From positions 1-7,952 of the forward strand of contig JALVTX010000143.1 of NCBI GenBank assembly GCA_027035825.1: DNA of 7,952 nt, in the 5' to 3' direction. The position numbers and the translations under genes were made by a program. The notes beneath the pieces were generated by a model that worked only from the letters and a program-made list of their open reading frames with translations, had not been told where the DNA came from and made no database searches. Below are positions 1 to 5,873 of the stretch, piece after piece. The stretch's first letter is position 1. Each line of letters starts with the position of its first letter. The DNA is from Mariprofundaceae bacterium (GTDB lineage Bacteria; Pseudomonadota; Zetaproteobacteria; Mariprofundales; Mariprofundaceae).

Positions 1-351
1 TTTCTGGTCGTCGGCGTCAATGACCTGGAACGAGCGCGGGTAGCCCAGCGCCTCGGCGTGTCGGCGCAGGAAACGCAGCGAAATGGCGTGGAAGGTGCCC
101 GAAACCACGCCGCCGCCATCGTCGCCGATGAGGTCGGTCAGCCGCGACTTCAGCTCCGCCGCCGCCTTGTTGGTGAAGGTGACGGCCAGAATCCGGTGCG
201 GCGCGACGCCGCGCGCGGCGATGAGATGGCCCACGCGGTGGACGATGGTGCGCGTCTTGCCCGAGCCGGCGCCGGCGAGGATGAGCTGCGGGCCGTCGCC
301 GGCCTCCACCGCCGCCCGCTGCGCCGGGTTCAGTTCCATCGCGGCGTCCAT
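1..351 (-). CDS. uvrD: UvrD/PcrA-type ATP-dependent DNA helicase, N-terminal part (runs off the window)
   Basis: Superfamily 1A 3'-5' DNA helicase; family members unwind DNA in nucleotide excision and mismatch repair and displace RecA or stalled complexes in the cytoplasm. Only the first 117 codons are in the window. Visible motifs are the Q-motif region LNPAQRAAV (residues 7-15), Walker A GAGSGKT (27-33), motif Ia VTFTNKAAAEL (57-67) and motif Ib GTFHAI (85-90), in the order and spacing of UvrD/PcrA/Rep. The chosen ATG (351-349) overlaps the CLC stop by one base (TGATG), which suggests translational coupling. A second in-frame ATG at 339-337 gives MELNPAQ, closer to the usual family start, and is an equally possible start. 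UvrD, PcrA and Rep cannot be told apart without the C-terminus, so the symbol is provisional. Confidence 0.93.
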   Translation of the reverse strand, partial: MDAAMELNPAQRAAVEAGDGPQLILAGAGSGKTRTIVHRVGHLIAARGVAPHRILAVTFTNKAAAELKSRLTDLIGDDGGGVVSGTFHAISLRFLRRHAEALGYPRSFQVIDADDQK

Positions 352-2087
352 CACTCCGGCTCCGGCAGCGGTTCGCCGTGCTGCACGATAAGCTTGTGAT
401 AGGTGGAAAACACCGCGGTGCGGGACAGGATGCCCAGCACCTTGCGCGGATTGTCGCGCGCCACCACCGGCACCTGTTCATAGACCTCGCGGTCGAAGAT
501 GTGAATGGCGTCCAGCAGGCTGTCGTCCTCGCTGACCGTCTGCACCTCGCGGTTGGCCACCTCGCCGGCCACGGTGAGCCTGTCCATCGAGGGGTCGAGC
601 AGCCAGGGCTGGAGATCGGCGAAGCTGATGATGCCCACCATGTTCTCGTCCTGGTCGGTGACGATGACGCAGCCCTTGCCGGAATCCACGTACACCCGCT
701 TCAGCTCCTCCAGCGGCGTGTCCTCGGTGACCGTCGGCACCGGCCGCCACGGGATGCGCGTGACCCGCACCGAGCGCATCCAGGACTGCTCCAGCCCCCA
801 GCCGGTGTCGATGCCGCCTTCCTCCAGCGCCTCGGTGAACACCGACTCGCGGCCGAACACGCGCTTGACCAGCGTGGCGATGATGCAGGCCGTCATCAGC
901 GGCAGCATGATGTGATAGTCCGCCGTCAGTTCGAACACCATGATCATGATGGTGAGCGGCGCCTGGAGCGCGGCGGCGGTCAGCGCGCCGCTGGCCACCA
1001 GCGCGTAGGCGCCATAGCCCTCGGTGAGCACCGGAAAGGCATGGTGGATGATGTTGCCCAGCAGGCCGCCGGTGATGGCGCCGAGGAACAGCGCCGGGCC
1101 CAGCAGGCCGCCCGGGAAGCCGGACGAGAAGCTGATGACCACGGCCACCAGCTTCGTCGCCAGCAGGATGGCCAGGAACACGCCCACCGGCAGCGCCACG
1201 CCCAACAGCGTCGGGTCCACCTTCTCCAGCAGCACGTTGCCGACGATGCCGTAGCCGATGGACATCACGTGCGGCACCGCCAGCCCCATCGCCCCCACGC
1301 ACAGGCCGGCGACCACGGGGCGGAAGCGGGTGTCCGGAATCCAGCGCGCCAGCAGCGCGCGCGTCGGCCCCAGCATGCGGATGAGCAACGCCGCCATCAG
1401 GCCGCAGGCCAGCCCGACCACGGCATAGGCGGGGATTTCCCAGTCGCTGACCAGGTGATACTCGGGAACGATGAAGGCGGGGAAGTTGCCCAAGTGGGTG
1501 CGCGAGATGGCGGTGGCGATGACGGAGGAAATCACGATGGGGCTGAAGGTGGCCATCGCGTAGTCGGTGAGAATCACCTCGGTGGCGAACAGCACGCCGG
1601 CAATGGGGGTGTTGAACGAGGCGGCGATGCCGGCGGCCACGCCGCAGCCGATCATCGTGCGAATGTGCATTTCGCTGAGCTTCAGTTTCTGGCCGATGAA
1701 CGAGGCGATGACCGCGCCCAGCGCCACCGTCGGGCCCTCGCGGCCCAAGGAGGCGCCGCCGCCGATGCTGATGGCGCCGCCGAAGGTCTCGGTGACGATT
1801 TGCTTGCGGTTGATGTTGCCGCGTCGCTCCACCAGGTCGGCCAGCACGCCGGCCACGCCGCGGTATTCGCCCTTCTTCATCAGCCGGGCGTTGATCCAGC
1901 CGATGGGCAGGCCGGCAATGGCCGGCGCCGCCAGGTAGATGTACCAGGGCAGGCTGCCCAGCGCCTGATCCCAGGCCGACTCGCCCGTCCATAGCGCGGC
2001 CACATGCTCGATGGCGGAGCGCAGCAGCAGCGCGGCCTCGGCGGCGACCACGCCGACGCCGATGGCCAGTACGTTGAGGTGTAGCAT
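351..2087 (-). CDS. CLC-family chloride channel/transporter (ClcB-like) with C-terminal tandem CBS domains
   Basis: Inner-membrane CLC protein that conducts or exchanges chloride or other anions; 578 residues from the first ATG. The CLC core occupies about residues 1-425. The gating-glutamate motif GREGP is at 115-119 (Glu117), the second anion-site loop GFPGGLLGP at 323-331, and the sequence ends with two CBS domains (about 446-495 and 505-565) that usually sense adenine nucleotides. Departures from the E. coli ClcA pattern: no recognisable GSGIP loop (region 73-81 instead), the internal proton-relay position reads Glu170-Val171 rather than Glu-Glu, and the conserved pore Tyr aligns with Phe417. 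The first two, as far as I recall the sequence, are shared with ClcB and point to channel-like rather than classical H+/Cl- antiport behaviour (inference). The ATG at 2087 starts inside what should be the first hydrophobic helix. In-frame coding-like sequence continues upstream to an ATT at 2153 behind a strong ribosome site, so the real protein is probably about 22 residues longer. The stop overlaps the uvrD start by one base. Confidence 0.93.
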   Translation of the reverse strand: MLHLNVLAIGVGVVAAEAALLLRSAIEHVAALWTGESAWDQALGSLPWYIYLAAPAIAGLPIGWINARLMKKGEYRGVAGVLADLVERRGNINRKQIVTETFGGAISIGGGASLGREGPTVALGAVIASFIGQKLKLSEMHIRTMIGCGVAAGIAASFNTPIAGVLFATEVILTDYAMATFSPIVISSVIATAISRTHLGNFPAFIVPEYHLVSDWEIPAYAVVGLACGLMAALLIRMLGPTRALLARWIPDTRFRPVVAGLCVGAMGLAVPHVMSIGYGIVGNVLLEKVDPTLLGVALPVGVFLAILLATKLVAVVISFSSGFPGGLLGPALFLGAITGGLLGNIIHHAFPVLTEGYGAYALVASGALTAAALQAPLTIMIMVFELTADYHIMLPLMTACIIATLVKRVFGRESVFTEALEEGGIDTGWGLEQSWMRSVRVTRIPWRPVPTVTEDTPLEELKRVYVDSGKGCVIVTDQDENMVGIISFADLQPWLLDPSMDRLTVAGEVANREVQTVSEDDSLLDAIHIFDREVYEQVPVVARDNPRKVLGILSRTAVFSTYHKLIVQHGEPLPEPE

Positions 2088-2150
2088 TTCGCGCGCCTTG
2101 ACCCAGGCGGCGCGATTGCGATCCAGTTGCCAGAAGCGCGAGCGAATGGA

Positions 2151-2167
2151 AATCGGGAACCTCCACC
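2151..2167 (-). promoter_or_regulatory. Strong Shine-Dalgarno before a candidate ATT start of the CLC gene
   Basis: On the minus strand GGTGGAGG (2167-2160) is followed by six bases and an ATT codon (2153-2151) in frame with the CLC gene. No ATG, GTG or TTG exists in that frame between the upstream stop (TAG, 2198-2196) and the ATG at 2087. The 22 intervening codons read SIRSRFWQLDRNRAAWVKARE after the initiator, a basic amphipathic stretch like helix A of CLC proteins. The ATG at 2087 itself has only a weak AAGG about 10 bases upstream. AUU starts are known from infC and pcnB. A miscalled base is the main alternative. Confidence 0.55.
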
Positions 2168-2194
2168 GGCCAAGCGGGCCAAGGGATGGCCAAG
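2168..2194 (-). repeat. Three direct copies of a heptamer, CTTGGCC, upstream of the CLC gene
   Basis: The coding-strand heptamer CTTGGCC (GGCCAAG on the plus strand) occurs exactly at 2168-2174, 2177-2183 and 2188-2194, with starts 9 and 11 bases apart, immediately upstream of the CLC ribosome site. Each copy contains the palindrome GGCC. Such an array could be an operator or a set of competing hairpins in the leader. Chance in G+C-rich DNA is possible, and no regulator is suggested by the sequence. Confidence 0.4.
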
Positions 2195-2203
2195 ACTACC
2201 CTT

Positions 2204-2219
2204 TTCGCATGGCTGCGAA
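2204..2219. other. Perfect 6-bp inverted repeat in the PiT-CLC intergenic gap
   Basis: TTCGCA - TGGC - TGCGAA on the plus strand is a perfect 6-bp stem with a 4-base loop, 35 bases past the PiT stop. In the direction of transcription (minus) it is followed by AAAAGGG rather than a T run, so it does not look like an intrinsic terminator. It may be a protein-binding site or an mRNA hairpin that stabilises the upstream message. Confidence 0.35.
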
Positions 2220-2254
2220 CAGGCGGGCCCTCGGGCACGAAGGAGAGGCGAAAG

Positions 2255-3376
2255 TCAGCCGGCCAGCAACATCAGGAACGCCGCCATCGCCGCCGCCACC
2301 GGCAGCGTGGCCGCCCAGGAGAGCGCGATGGCGCGCACCGCCGTCCAGTTCGTGCGCGCATCGGCGGCGCCGATGCCGAAGATGGCGCCGCAGGAGACGT
2401 GGGTGGTGGAGACCGGCACGCCCCAGCGCGAGGCGACGATGACCAGGAAGCTCGTGGTCAGGTTCGCCACCAGGCCCTTGCCGTGCTCGATGGCGGTGAT
2501 GCCATCGCTCATCGTGTCCGCCACCCGGCGCGAGCCGATGAGGCCGCCCGCGGCCATCGCGGCGGCGCAGGCGAAGGTGAGCCACTCGGCATGGAATTGC
2601 GCCGCCGCCAGCGCCACGCCGACGATCTTTGGCGTGTCGTTCAGGCCCCGCGCGAAGGACACGGCGCCGGCGGACAGGATGTGCAGCTTCTCCACCATCC
2701 CCTGCACCGAGACGCCGGCGATGACGCCCTGGTAGCGATCCACCCGCCGGCAGTGCGCGATGTCGGCCACGACGATCTCGGGCATGGCCGCCTGGAGCCG
2801 GGCCTGGCCCGCGCCGGTCAGCGCCGCCTCGGGCACCAGCGCCCCGTTCGCCAGGCAAACGCAGGTTTCGCGCCGGATGCCCAGGCGCCGCCGCGCGCCC
2901 GAGGCGGCCCGGTGAAGGATTGCCGCCAGCGCCAGCGCCATCACGGGGCTGGCGATGAGCGGCCAGAGGAAACCGCCGGTCAGCACCTGCCAGTGGATGT
3001 CTCCGGCCGTGGCTTCCAGCCCCGCGCCGGCCAGCGCGCCGACCAGCGCGTGCGTGGTGGAAACGGGCATGCCGATGCGCGCGGCGAGCCACACCGTGGC
3101 GGCCGCGCCTGTTGAAACGGCCAGCGTGAAATGGGGGTCGGCAATCAGCGCGTCCGGCGCCAGCCCCTTGCCGGAGAACAGGCGCACGAGTTCGGTGGCC
3201 AGGAAGGCGGCGGTCAGCGAGCCGGCCAGCGTGGCGATCGTGGCCCAGCCCAGGGCCGCGCGGCGGGTCAAGGCGCGGCTGCCATAGAGCGTGGCCACGC
3301 CCTTGAAGTTGTCGTTGGCGCCGTTGGCGAAGGCGAGAAACAGCGCCGCCGCCAGCATCATCCATGTCGTGTCCAT
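2255..3376 (-). CDS. PiT-family inorganic phosphate transporter
   Basis: Inner-membrane low-affinity phosphate (or related oxyanion) permease driven by H+ or Na+; 373 residues. The two inverted halves of the PiT fold are visible. The first carries GANDNFKG (19-26) and PVSTTHALVG (104-113). The second carries GLNDTPK (244-250) and PVSTTHV (321-327). These are the PF01384 signatures, with a hydrophilic loop at about 155-215 between the halves. The ATG at 3376 has a clear GGGAGG six bases upstream, and the gene lies 55 bases after the membrane-protein gene. Sulfate permease CysP belongs to the same superfamily, so the substrate is inferred, but phosphate is the default. No PhoU-like partner gene lies next to it, which is a common arrangement for pit genes. 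It shares orientation with the CLC gene, so two anion carriers lie side by side. Confidence 0.93.
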   Translation of the reverse strand: MDTTWMMLAAALFLAFANGANDNFKGVATLYGSRALTRRAALGWATIATLAGSLTAAFLATELVRLFSGKGLAPDALIADPHFTLAVSTGAAATVWLAARIGMPVSTTHALVGALAGAGLEATAGDIHWQVLTGGFLWPLIASPVMALALAAILHRAASGARRRLGIRRETCVCLANGALVPEAALTGAGQARLQAAMPEIVVADIAHCRRVDRYQGVIAGVSVQGMVEKLHILSAGAVSFARGLNDTPKIVGVALAAAQFHAEWLTFACAAAMAAGGLIGSRRVADTMSDGITAIEHGKGLVANLTTSFLVIVASRWGVPVSTTHVSCGAIFGIGAADARTNWTAVRAIALSWAATLPVAAAMAAFLMLLAG

Positions 3377-3431
3377 GGCAAGCCTCCCGGGAAGGGTGAT
3401 CGGGCGTTGAGTCGCGCGGCGGCCGCGATTC

Positions 3432-4271
3432 TTACGCCCACATCGCGGCGACGAATCCCCACCAGGCCAGATAGACGAACATGACCCCGGCCACGAGCGT
3501 TTTCAGCCTTCGGGCTTGAGCCGTGCGCAGCAGCCAGGCGCCGCCGGCGGCGACCAGCACCAGCTCCAGGGAGGCCACGATCTGGCCGTGCCAAGCCGGA
3601 TCCCAGTAGGACACGGGGCTGAGGAAGCGCCAGTCGGAGAACGGAAAGAAGTGGTGGTGGGCGTCGTCGTGGTGAAGCGGGAAGTCGAAACAGGCGTGCA
3701 GGAACATGCTGGCCAGGAACGCCGCGGCCGTCGGGCGCCCGGCGTAGCGGGCCGCCAGCCATGCCAGCCCCAGCAGCGGAAAGGAGTGTGCGGCGTCGAA
3801 CACGGCCTGCCAGGCGGGATCGAAATAGCCGTCGCGCCACAGTGCGCGTTCGCCAAGGCATTTCTGGGCAATCCGACATGGCCGCGACAGCGGCCTTGCG
3901 GGATGGGATGCAAGGCGCGAGGCGCGGCGCATGGTGGTTCCATGCGCAAGCCGAGCAACGCCGCAGGCCGCACGCAAGGCCCTGTCCCGAAGGGTTGCGC
4001 ACCAATCGCGCCCTCGCGGCGTCAGGCTCCTTGGCATCGTGGCTGCGGCCACGACCGGCGTCGCCTTCCTTGCGATCATCGCGATTGGATGCGCAACGCG
4101 GCTTATGGCGGATTGCCCGGAAATGCCCTGGCCCTGCGCCCGACCCCAGGCCCAGAAGATGACCATCGGCAAGTCGGGGGCGAAGGCGCCGGCGGTGATG
4201 GCCAGCGCGTGCTTCTCGCGCGTCCCGCGCATGATGAGCAGGTTCGCGATCGCGTGCGCCGGCGTGTTCAC
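3432..4271 (-). CDS. Small multi-pass membrane protein (YdjM/DUF457-like) interrupted in frame by a MITE-like element
   Basis: 279 codons from a GTG start that overlaps the tlyA stop by four bases (GTGA). The N-terminus (1-47, MNTPAHAIAN..., with APDLP at 31-35) and the C-terminal part (141-279, with FLHACFDFPLHHDDAH at 190-205, then FFPFSDWRF and SPVSYWD) resemble His-rich integral membrane proteins sometimes described as YdjM-like or putative metal-dependent hydrolases. The substrate is unknown. Hydrophobic segments are at about 22-42, 160-192, 231-248 and 258-278. Residues 48-140 are quite different: Arg/Ala-rich, without membrane segments, and encoded by the inserted element. Joining Gly47 to Glu141 gives GRAQGERALWRDGYFDP and a protein of about 186 residues, presumably the ancestral form. 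Whether the 93-residue insertion leaves a folded, working protein is unknown; it may be a disguised pseudogene. Confidence 0.7.
   Translation of the reverse strand: MNTPAHAIANLLIMRGTREKHALAITAGAFAPDLPMVIFWAWGRAQGQGISGQSAISRVAHPIAMIARKATPVVAAATMPRSLTPRGRDWCATLRDRALRAACGVARLAHGTTMRRASRLASHPARPLSRPCRIAQKCLGERALWRDGYFDPAWQAVFDAAHSFPLLGLAWLAARYAGRPTAAAFLASMFLHACFDFPLHHDDAHHHFFPFSDWRFLSPVSYWDPAWHGQIVASLELVLVAAGGAWLLRTAQARRLKTLVAGVMFVYLAWWGFVAAMWA
3852..3879 (+). repeat. Left terminal inverted repeat of the MITE-like element
   Basis: Begins GCCAAGGCATTTC and ends CCGACAT. Against the reverse complement of 4105-4132 it has three mismatches in 28 positions (3856, 3864 and 3876). Further inward both ends read GCCGCG if one base is skipped. 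Confidence 0.75.
3880..3895. other. Stem-loop inside the MITE-like element (left)
   Basis: Perfect 6-bp stem GGCCGC / GCGGCC around GACA. It is followed at once by a second stem, CCTTGC (3894-3899) with GCAAGG (3910-3915). Confidence 0.5.
3927..3947. other. Stem-loop inside the MITE-like element (centre-left)
   Basis: Perfect 8-bp stem GCGCATGG / CCATGCGC around the loop TGGTT, the longest uninterrupted internal hairpin in the element. Confidence 0.55.
4038..4053. other. Stem-loop inside the MITE-like element (right)
   Basis: Perfect 6-bp stem CGTGGC / GCCACG around TGCG. Confidence 0.5.
4105..4132 (-). repeat. Right terminal inverted repeat of the MITE-like element
   Basis: Read on the minus strand it begins GCCAGGGCATTTCC and ends CCGCCAT, the near-copy of the left end. 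The CAGGGC/CAAGGC termini abut host sequence that is continuous when the element is removed. Confidence 0.75.
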
Positions 4272-5023
4272 CCCCGTTTCACCAGCCCCAGCAGGTATTC
4301 CACGTTGCCCTTGGGGCCGTGAATGGGCGACTCGATGACGCCCTCGATGCGCGCATCCGGCAGGTGTTCGCGGACATGGCGCAACACCTTGTCCACCGCC
4401 TCCTGTCGCGCGGCCTCATCGCGCACCACGCCCTTCTTCAACTGCTTCGGCCCCACCTCGAACTGCGGCTTGATGAGCGCCGCGCACCAGCCTCCGGCGG
4501 CGAGAAACGGCCAGGCCAGCGGCAGCACGGTGGTCAGCGAGATGAAGGAGGTGTCAATCACCAGCGCGTCCACGTTCTCGGGAACCTGCTCGCGATCCAG
4601 GGCGCGGATGTGCGTGCGTTCCAGGTTGACGACCCGCGCATCCTGCCGCAGCCGGTAATGGAGCTGGCCGCGCCCCACGTCCACCGCATAGACCCTGGCC
4701 GCGCCGTGCTGCAACAGGCAGTCCGTGAAACCACCGGTGGAGGCGCCGACATCCAGGCACACGGCGCCTTCGACGGGAAAACCGAAATGCGCCAGCGCCG
4801 CTTCCAGCTTCAGGCCGCCGCGCGAGACGTAGCGCAGGGTTTCGCGCACCTCGATGTCGGCATCGGCGGCGATTTTCGTGCCCGGCTTGTCGGCCTTCTG
4901 GCCATTCACATAGACCAGTCCCGCCATCACGAGCCGCTGCGCCTGGCTGGCGCTCTCGGCCAGACCACGCTCGGTCAGCAGGTGGTCAAGACGCGGCTTT
5001 CGGGTGCTTGAGGTTGCGTTCAA
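4268..5023 (-). CDS. tlyA: TlyA family 16S/23S rRNA 2'-O-methyltransferase (hemolysin A family)
   Basis: SAM-dependent RNA methyltransferase. Characterised TlyA enzymes methylate ribose 2'-OH groups in 16S and/or 23S rRNA, affecting capreomycin sensitivity. 251 residues, the usual length. An S4 RNA-binding domain (about 9-65, RLDHLLTERGLAES...) precedes an FtsJ/RrmJ-like domain with the SAM loop DVGASTGGFTDC (91-102). The K-D-K-E catalytic tetrad can be assigned to Lys72 (SRGGLKLE), Asp157 (IDTSFISL), Lys185 (LIKPQFE) and Glu242 (GNVEYL). The start is TTG at 5023; no ATG or GTG occurs before the conserved KPRLDHLL, and the next Met is residue 33, inside the S4 domain. This places 38 bases of overlap with the M48 gene and suggests coupled translation. 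The stop overlaps the next gene's GTG by four bases. The old 'hemolysin' name is probably misleading. Confidence 0.95.
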   Translation of the reverse strand: MNATSSTRKPRLDHLLTERGLAESASQAQRLVMAGLVYVNGQKADKPGTKIAADADIEVRETLRYVSRGGLKLEAALAHFGFPVEGAVCLDVGASTGGFTDCLLQHGAARVYAVDVGRGQLHYRLRQDARVVNLERTHIRALDREQVPENVDALVIDTSFISLTTVLPLAWPFLAAGGWCAALIKPQFEVGPKQLKKGVVRDEAARQEAVDKVLRHVREHLPDARIEGVIESPIHGPKGNVEYLLGLVKRG

Positions 5024-5873
5024 GTCGGGCCCGCAGGCGAATGCCGGTGGGCGGCTCCAGCGTCATCTTGCGCATGGCCTGCTTCAGGTGGCGGATGCGG
5101 TCGCGCGGCGCGGGATGGGTCTTGGCCAGCACCTTGGCGTGGCCGCCCTTGCGGCGCTCGTCCAGCAGCCTCAATACGTCGAACATCGCCGGGTAGTCGT
5201 AGCCGACGCGGTCGAGCAGGGCCACGGCGCGGGCGTCGGCATCGTATTCGTCCTTCTTGTCCAGGCCCTTGAACAGCGCGTCGGTGGCGACATCCACCAT
5301 CTGCGAGAACAGCTCGCCGGAGCCGGATGCCAGCGCCTCGCCGGCCAAGTCGGCGCCAGCCTTCATCACCTCCGAGCGTTGCAGCGCCTTGACGATGTGG
5401 CGGCCGGTCACATGCCCAATCTCGTGCGCCAGCACGGCGGCCAGTTCCGCCTCGTCGCGCACCATGTCCAGCGCGCCGCGGGTGACGAAGATGAAGCCGC
5501 CGGGGCAGGCATAGGCGTTCACGTCATCGGTGTTCAGGATGGCGAAATGATAGGCGAGGTTCGGCCGAGGCGAGCGTTGCGCCAGCGCCGTGCCCAGCAG
5601 GTTCAGGTAATAGGTGGCCTGCTGGTCGTAGTCGATGCCGTAGCGCGCCACCACGCGCGCGGCCACGCCGCGCCCGAGCTGGATTTCCTCCTTGTCGCTG
5701 ATGGGCACCATCGCCGCCGCCACCTTGGCGCCCTTTTGCAAGAGGCGCGCGGTTTCCGCCGCGTCCTTGTCGCCGGTGACCGCGCCCACGATATCGCCAA
5801 GGTCGAACGCCGGCAGGGCCGGCGGCAGGGCCACCATCGCGGCGGGAACGAGCATCCAGGCGAGCCGCCTCAC
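4986..5873 (-). CDS. Secreted M48-family zinc metalloprotease
   Basis: Predicted periplasmic endopeptidase of the M48 family, which includes BepA, LoiP and YcaL and clears misfolded envelope proteins. 295 residues. A signal peptide occupies about 1-22 (MRRLAW, hydrophobic core, cleavage near LPAF); no lipobox cysteine is seen. The zinc site is HEIGH (150-154), with the third ligand Glu209 in DEYDADA (208-214) and a downstream THPAPRDRI (252-260) typical of the family. There is no TPR tail, so it is LoiP/YcaL-like rather than BepA-like. The GTG start (5873) overlaps the SH3-gene stop by four bases and has GAGGGAG about ten bases upstream. The upstream SH3b protein may act with it in the periplasm (inference from the operon and from both having signal peptides). 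Confidence 0.93.
   Translation of the reverse strand: MRRLAWMLVPAAMVALPPALPAFDLGDIVGAVTGDKDAAETARLLQKGAKVAAAMVPISDKEEIQLGRGVAARVVARYGIDYDQQATYYLNLLGTALAQRSPRPNLAYHFAILNTDDVNAYACPGGFIFVTRGALDMVRDEAELAAVLAHEIGHVTGRHIVKALQRSEVMKAGADLAGEALASGSGELFSQMVDVATDALFKGLDKKDEYDADARAVALLDRVGYDYPAMFDVLRLLDERRKGGHAKVLAKTHPAPRDRIRHLKQAMRKMTLEPPTGIRLRARLERNLKHPKAAS

Larger units (their letters stand above)
3854..4130. mobile_element. MITE-like non-autonomous element with terminal inverted repeats
   Basis: About 277 bp bounded by imperfect inverted ends. The left inner 19-mer GGCATTTCTGGGCAATCCG (3857-3875) matches the reverse complement of 4109-4127 at 18 of 19 positions, and pairing continues outward to 3852/4132 with one mismatch and inward to 3879/4105 with one mismatch. 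A 2-base GC (3852-3853 and 4131-4132) may be the target duplication; GGC is also possible. No transposase is encoded. The interior holds several short perfect stem-loops (3880-3895, 3927-3947, 4038-4053). The insertion point falls inside a membrane-protein gene whose sequence is family-like on both sides. Element plus duplication is 279 bp, a multiple of three. The family of the mobilising transposase cannot be named from this copy. Confidence 0.75.

Noticed and set aside
378..1994. Long open frame (538 codons) on the plus strand across the CLC gene
   Set aside because: Low-complexity His/Gly/Arg/Asp-rich product, the antisense shadow of a well-supported CLC gene in G+C-rich DNA.
2204..2219. 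Intrinsic terminator after the PiT gene
   Set aside because: The stem is short and is not followed by a T run in the direction of transcription; kept only as an inverted repeat.
478..2238. Second minus-strand frame (586 codons) overlapping the CLC gene
   Set aside because: Arg/His/Gly-rich translation without domains; a frame-shifted shadow of CLC.
2186..3365. Long frames on both strands within the PiT gene
   Set aside because: No recognisable domain and biased composition; PiT signatures lie in another frame.
3415..3431. Small G+C hairpin (CGCGG/CCGCG) between the membrane-protein gene and PiT as a terminator
   Set aside because: Stem of only about five pairs with no T run; expected by chance at this base composition.
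3503..4005. Separate small proteins in other frames across the element (for example 3503-3973 and 3358-4005, minus)
   Set aside because: They are open only because of high G+C, have no ribosome site or domain, and cross the element boundary without regard to it.
3854..4130. Element as an insertion sequence with its own transposase
   Set aside because: Too short, and no DDE or other transposase motif in any frame; best seen as non-autonomous.
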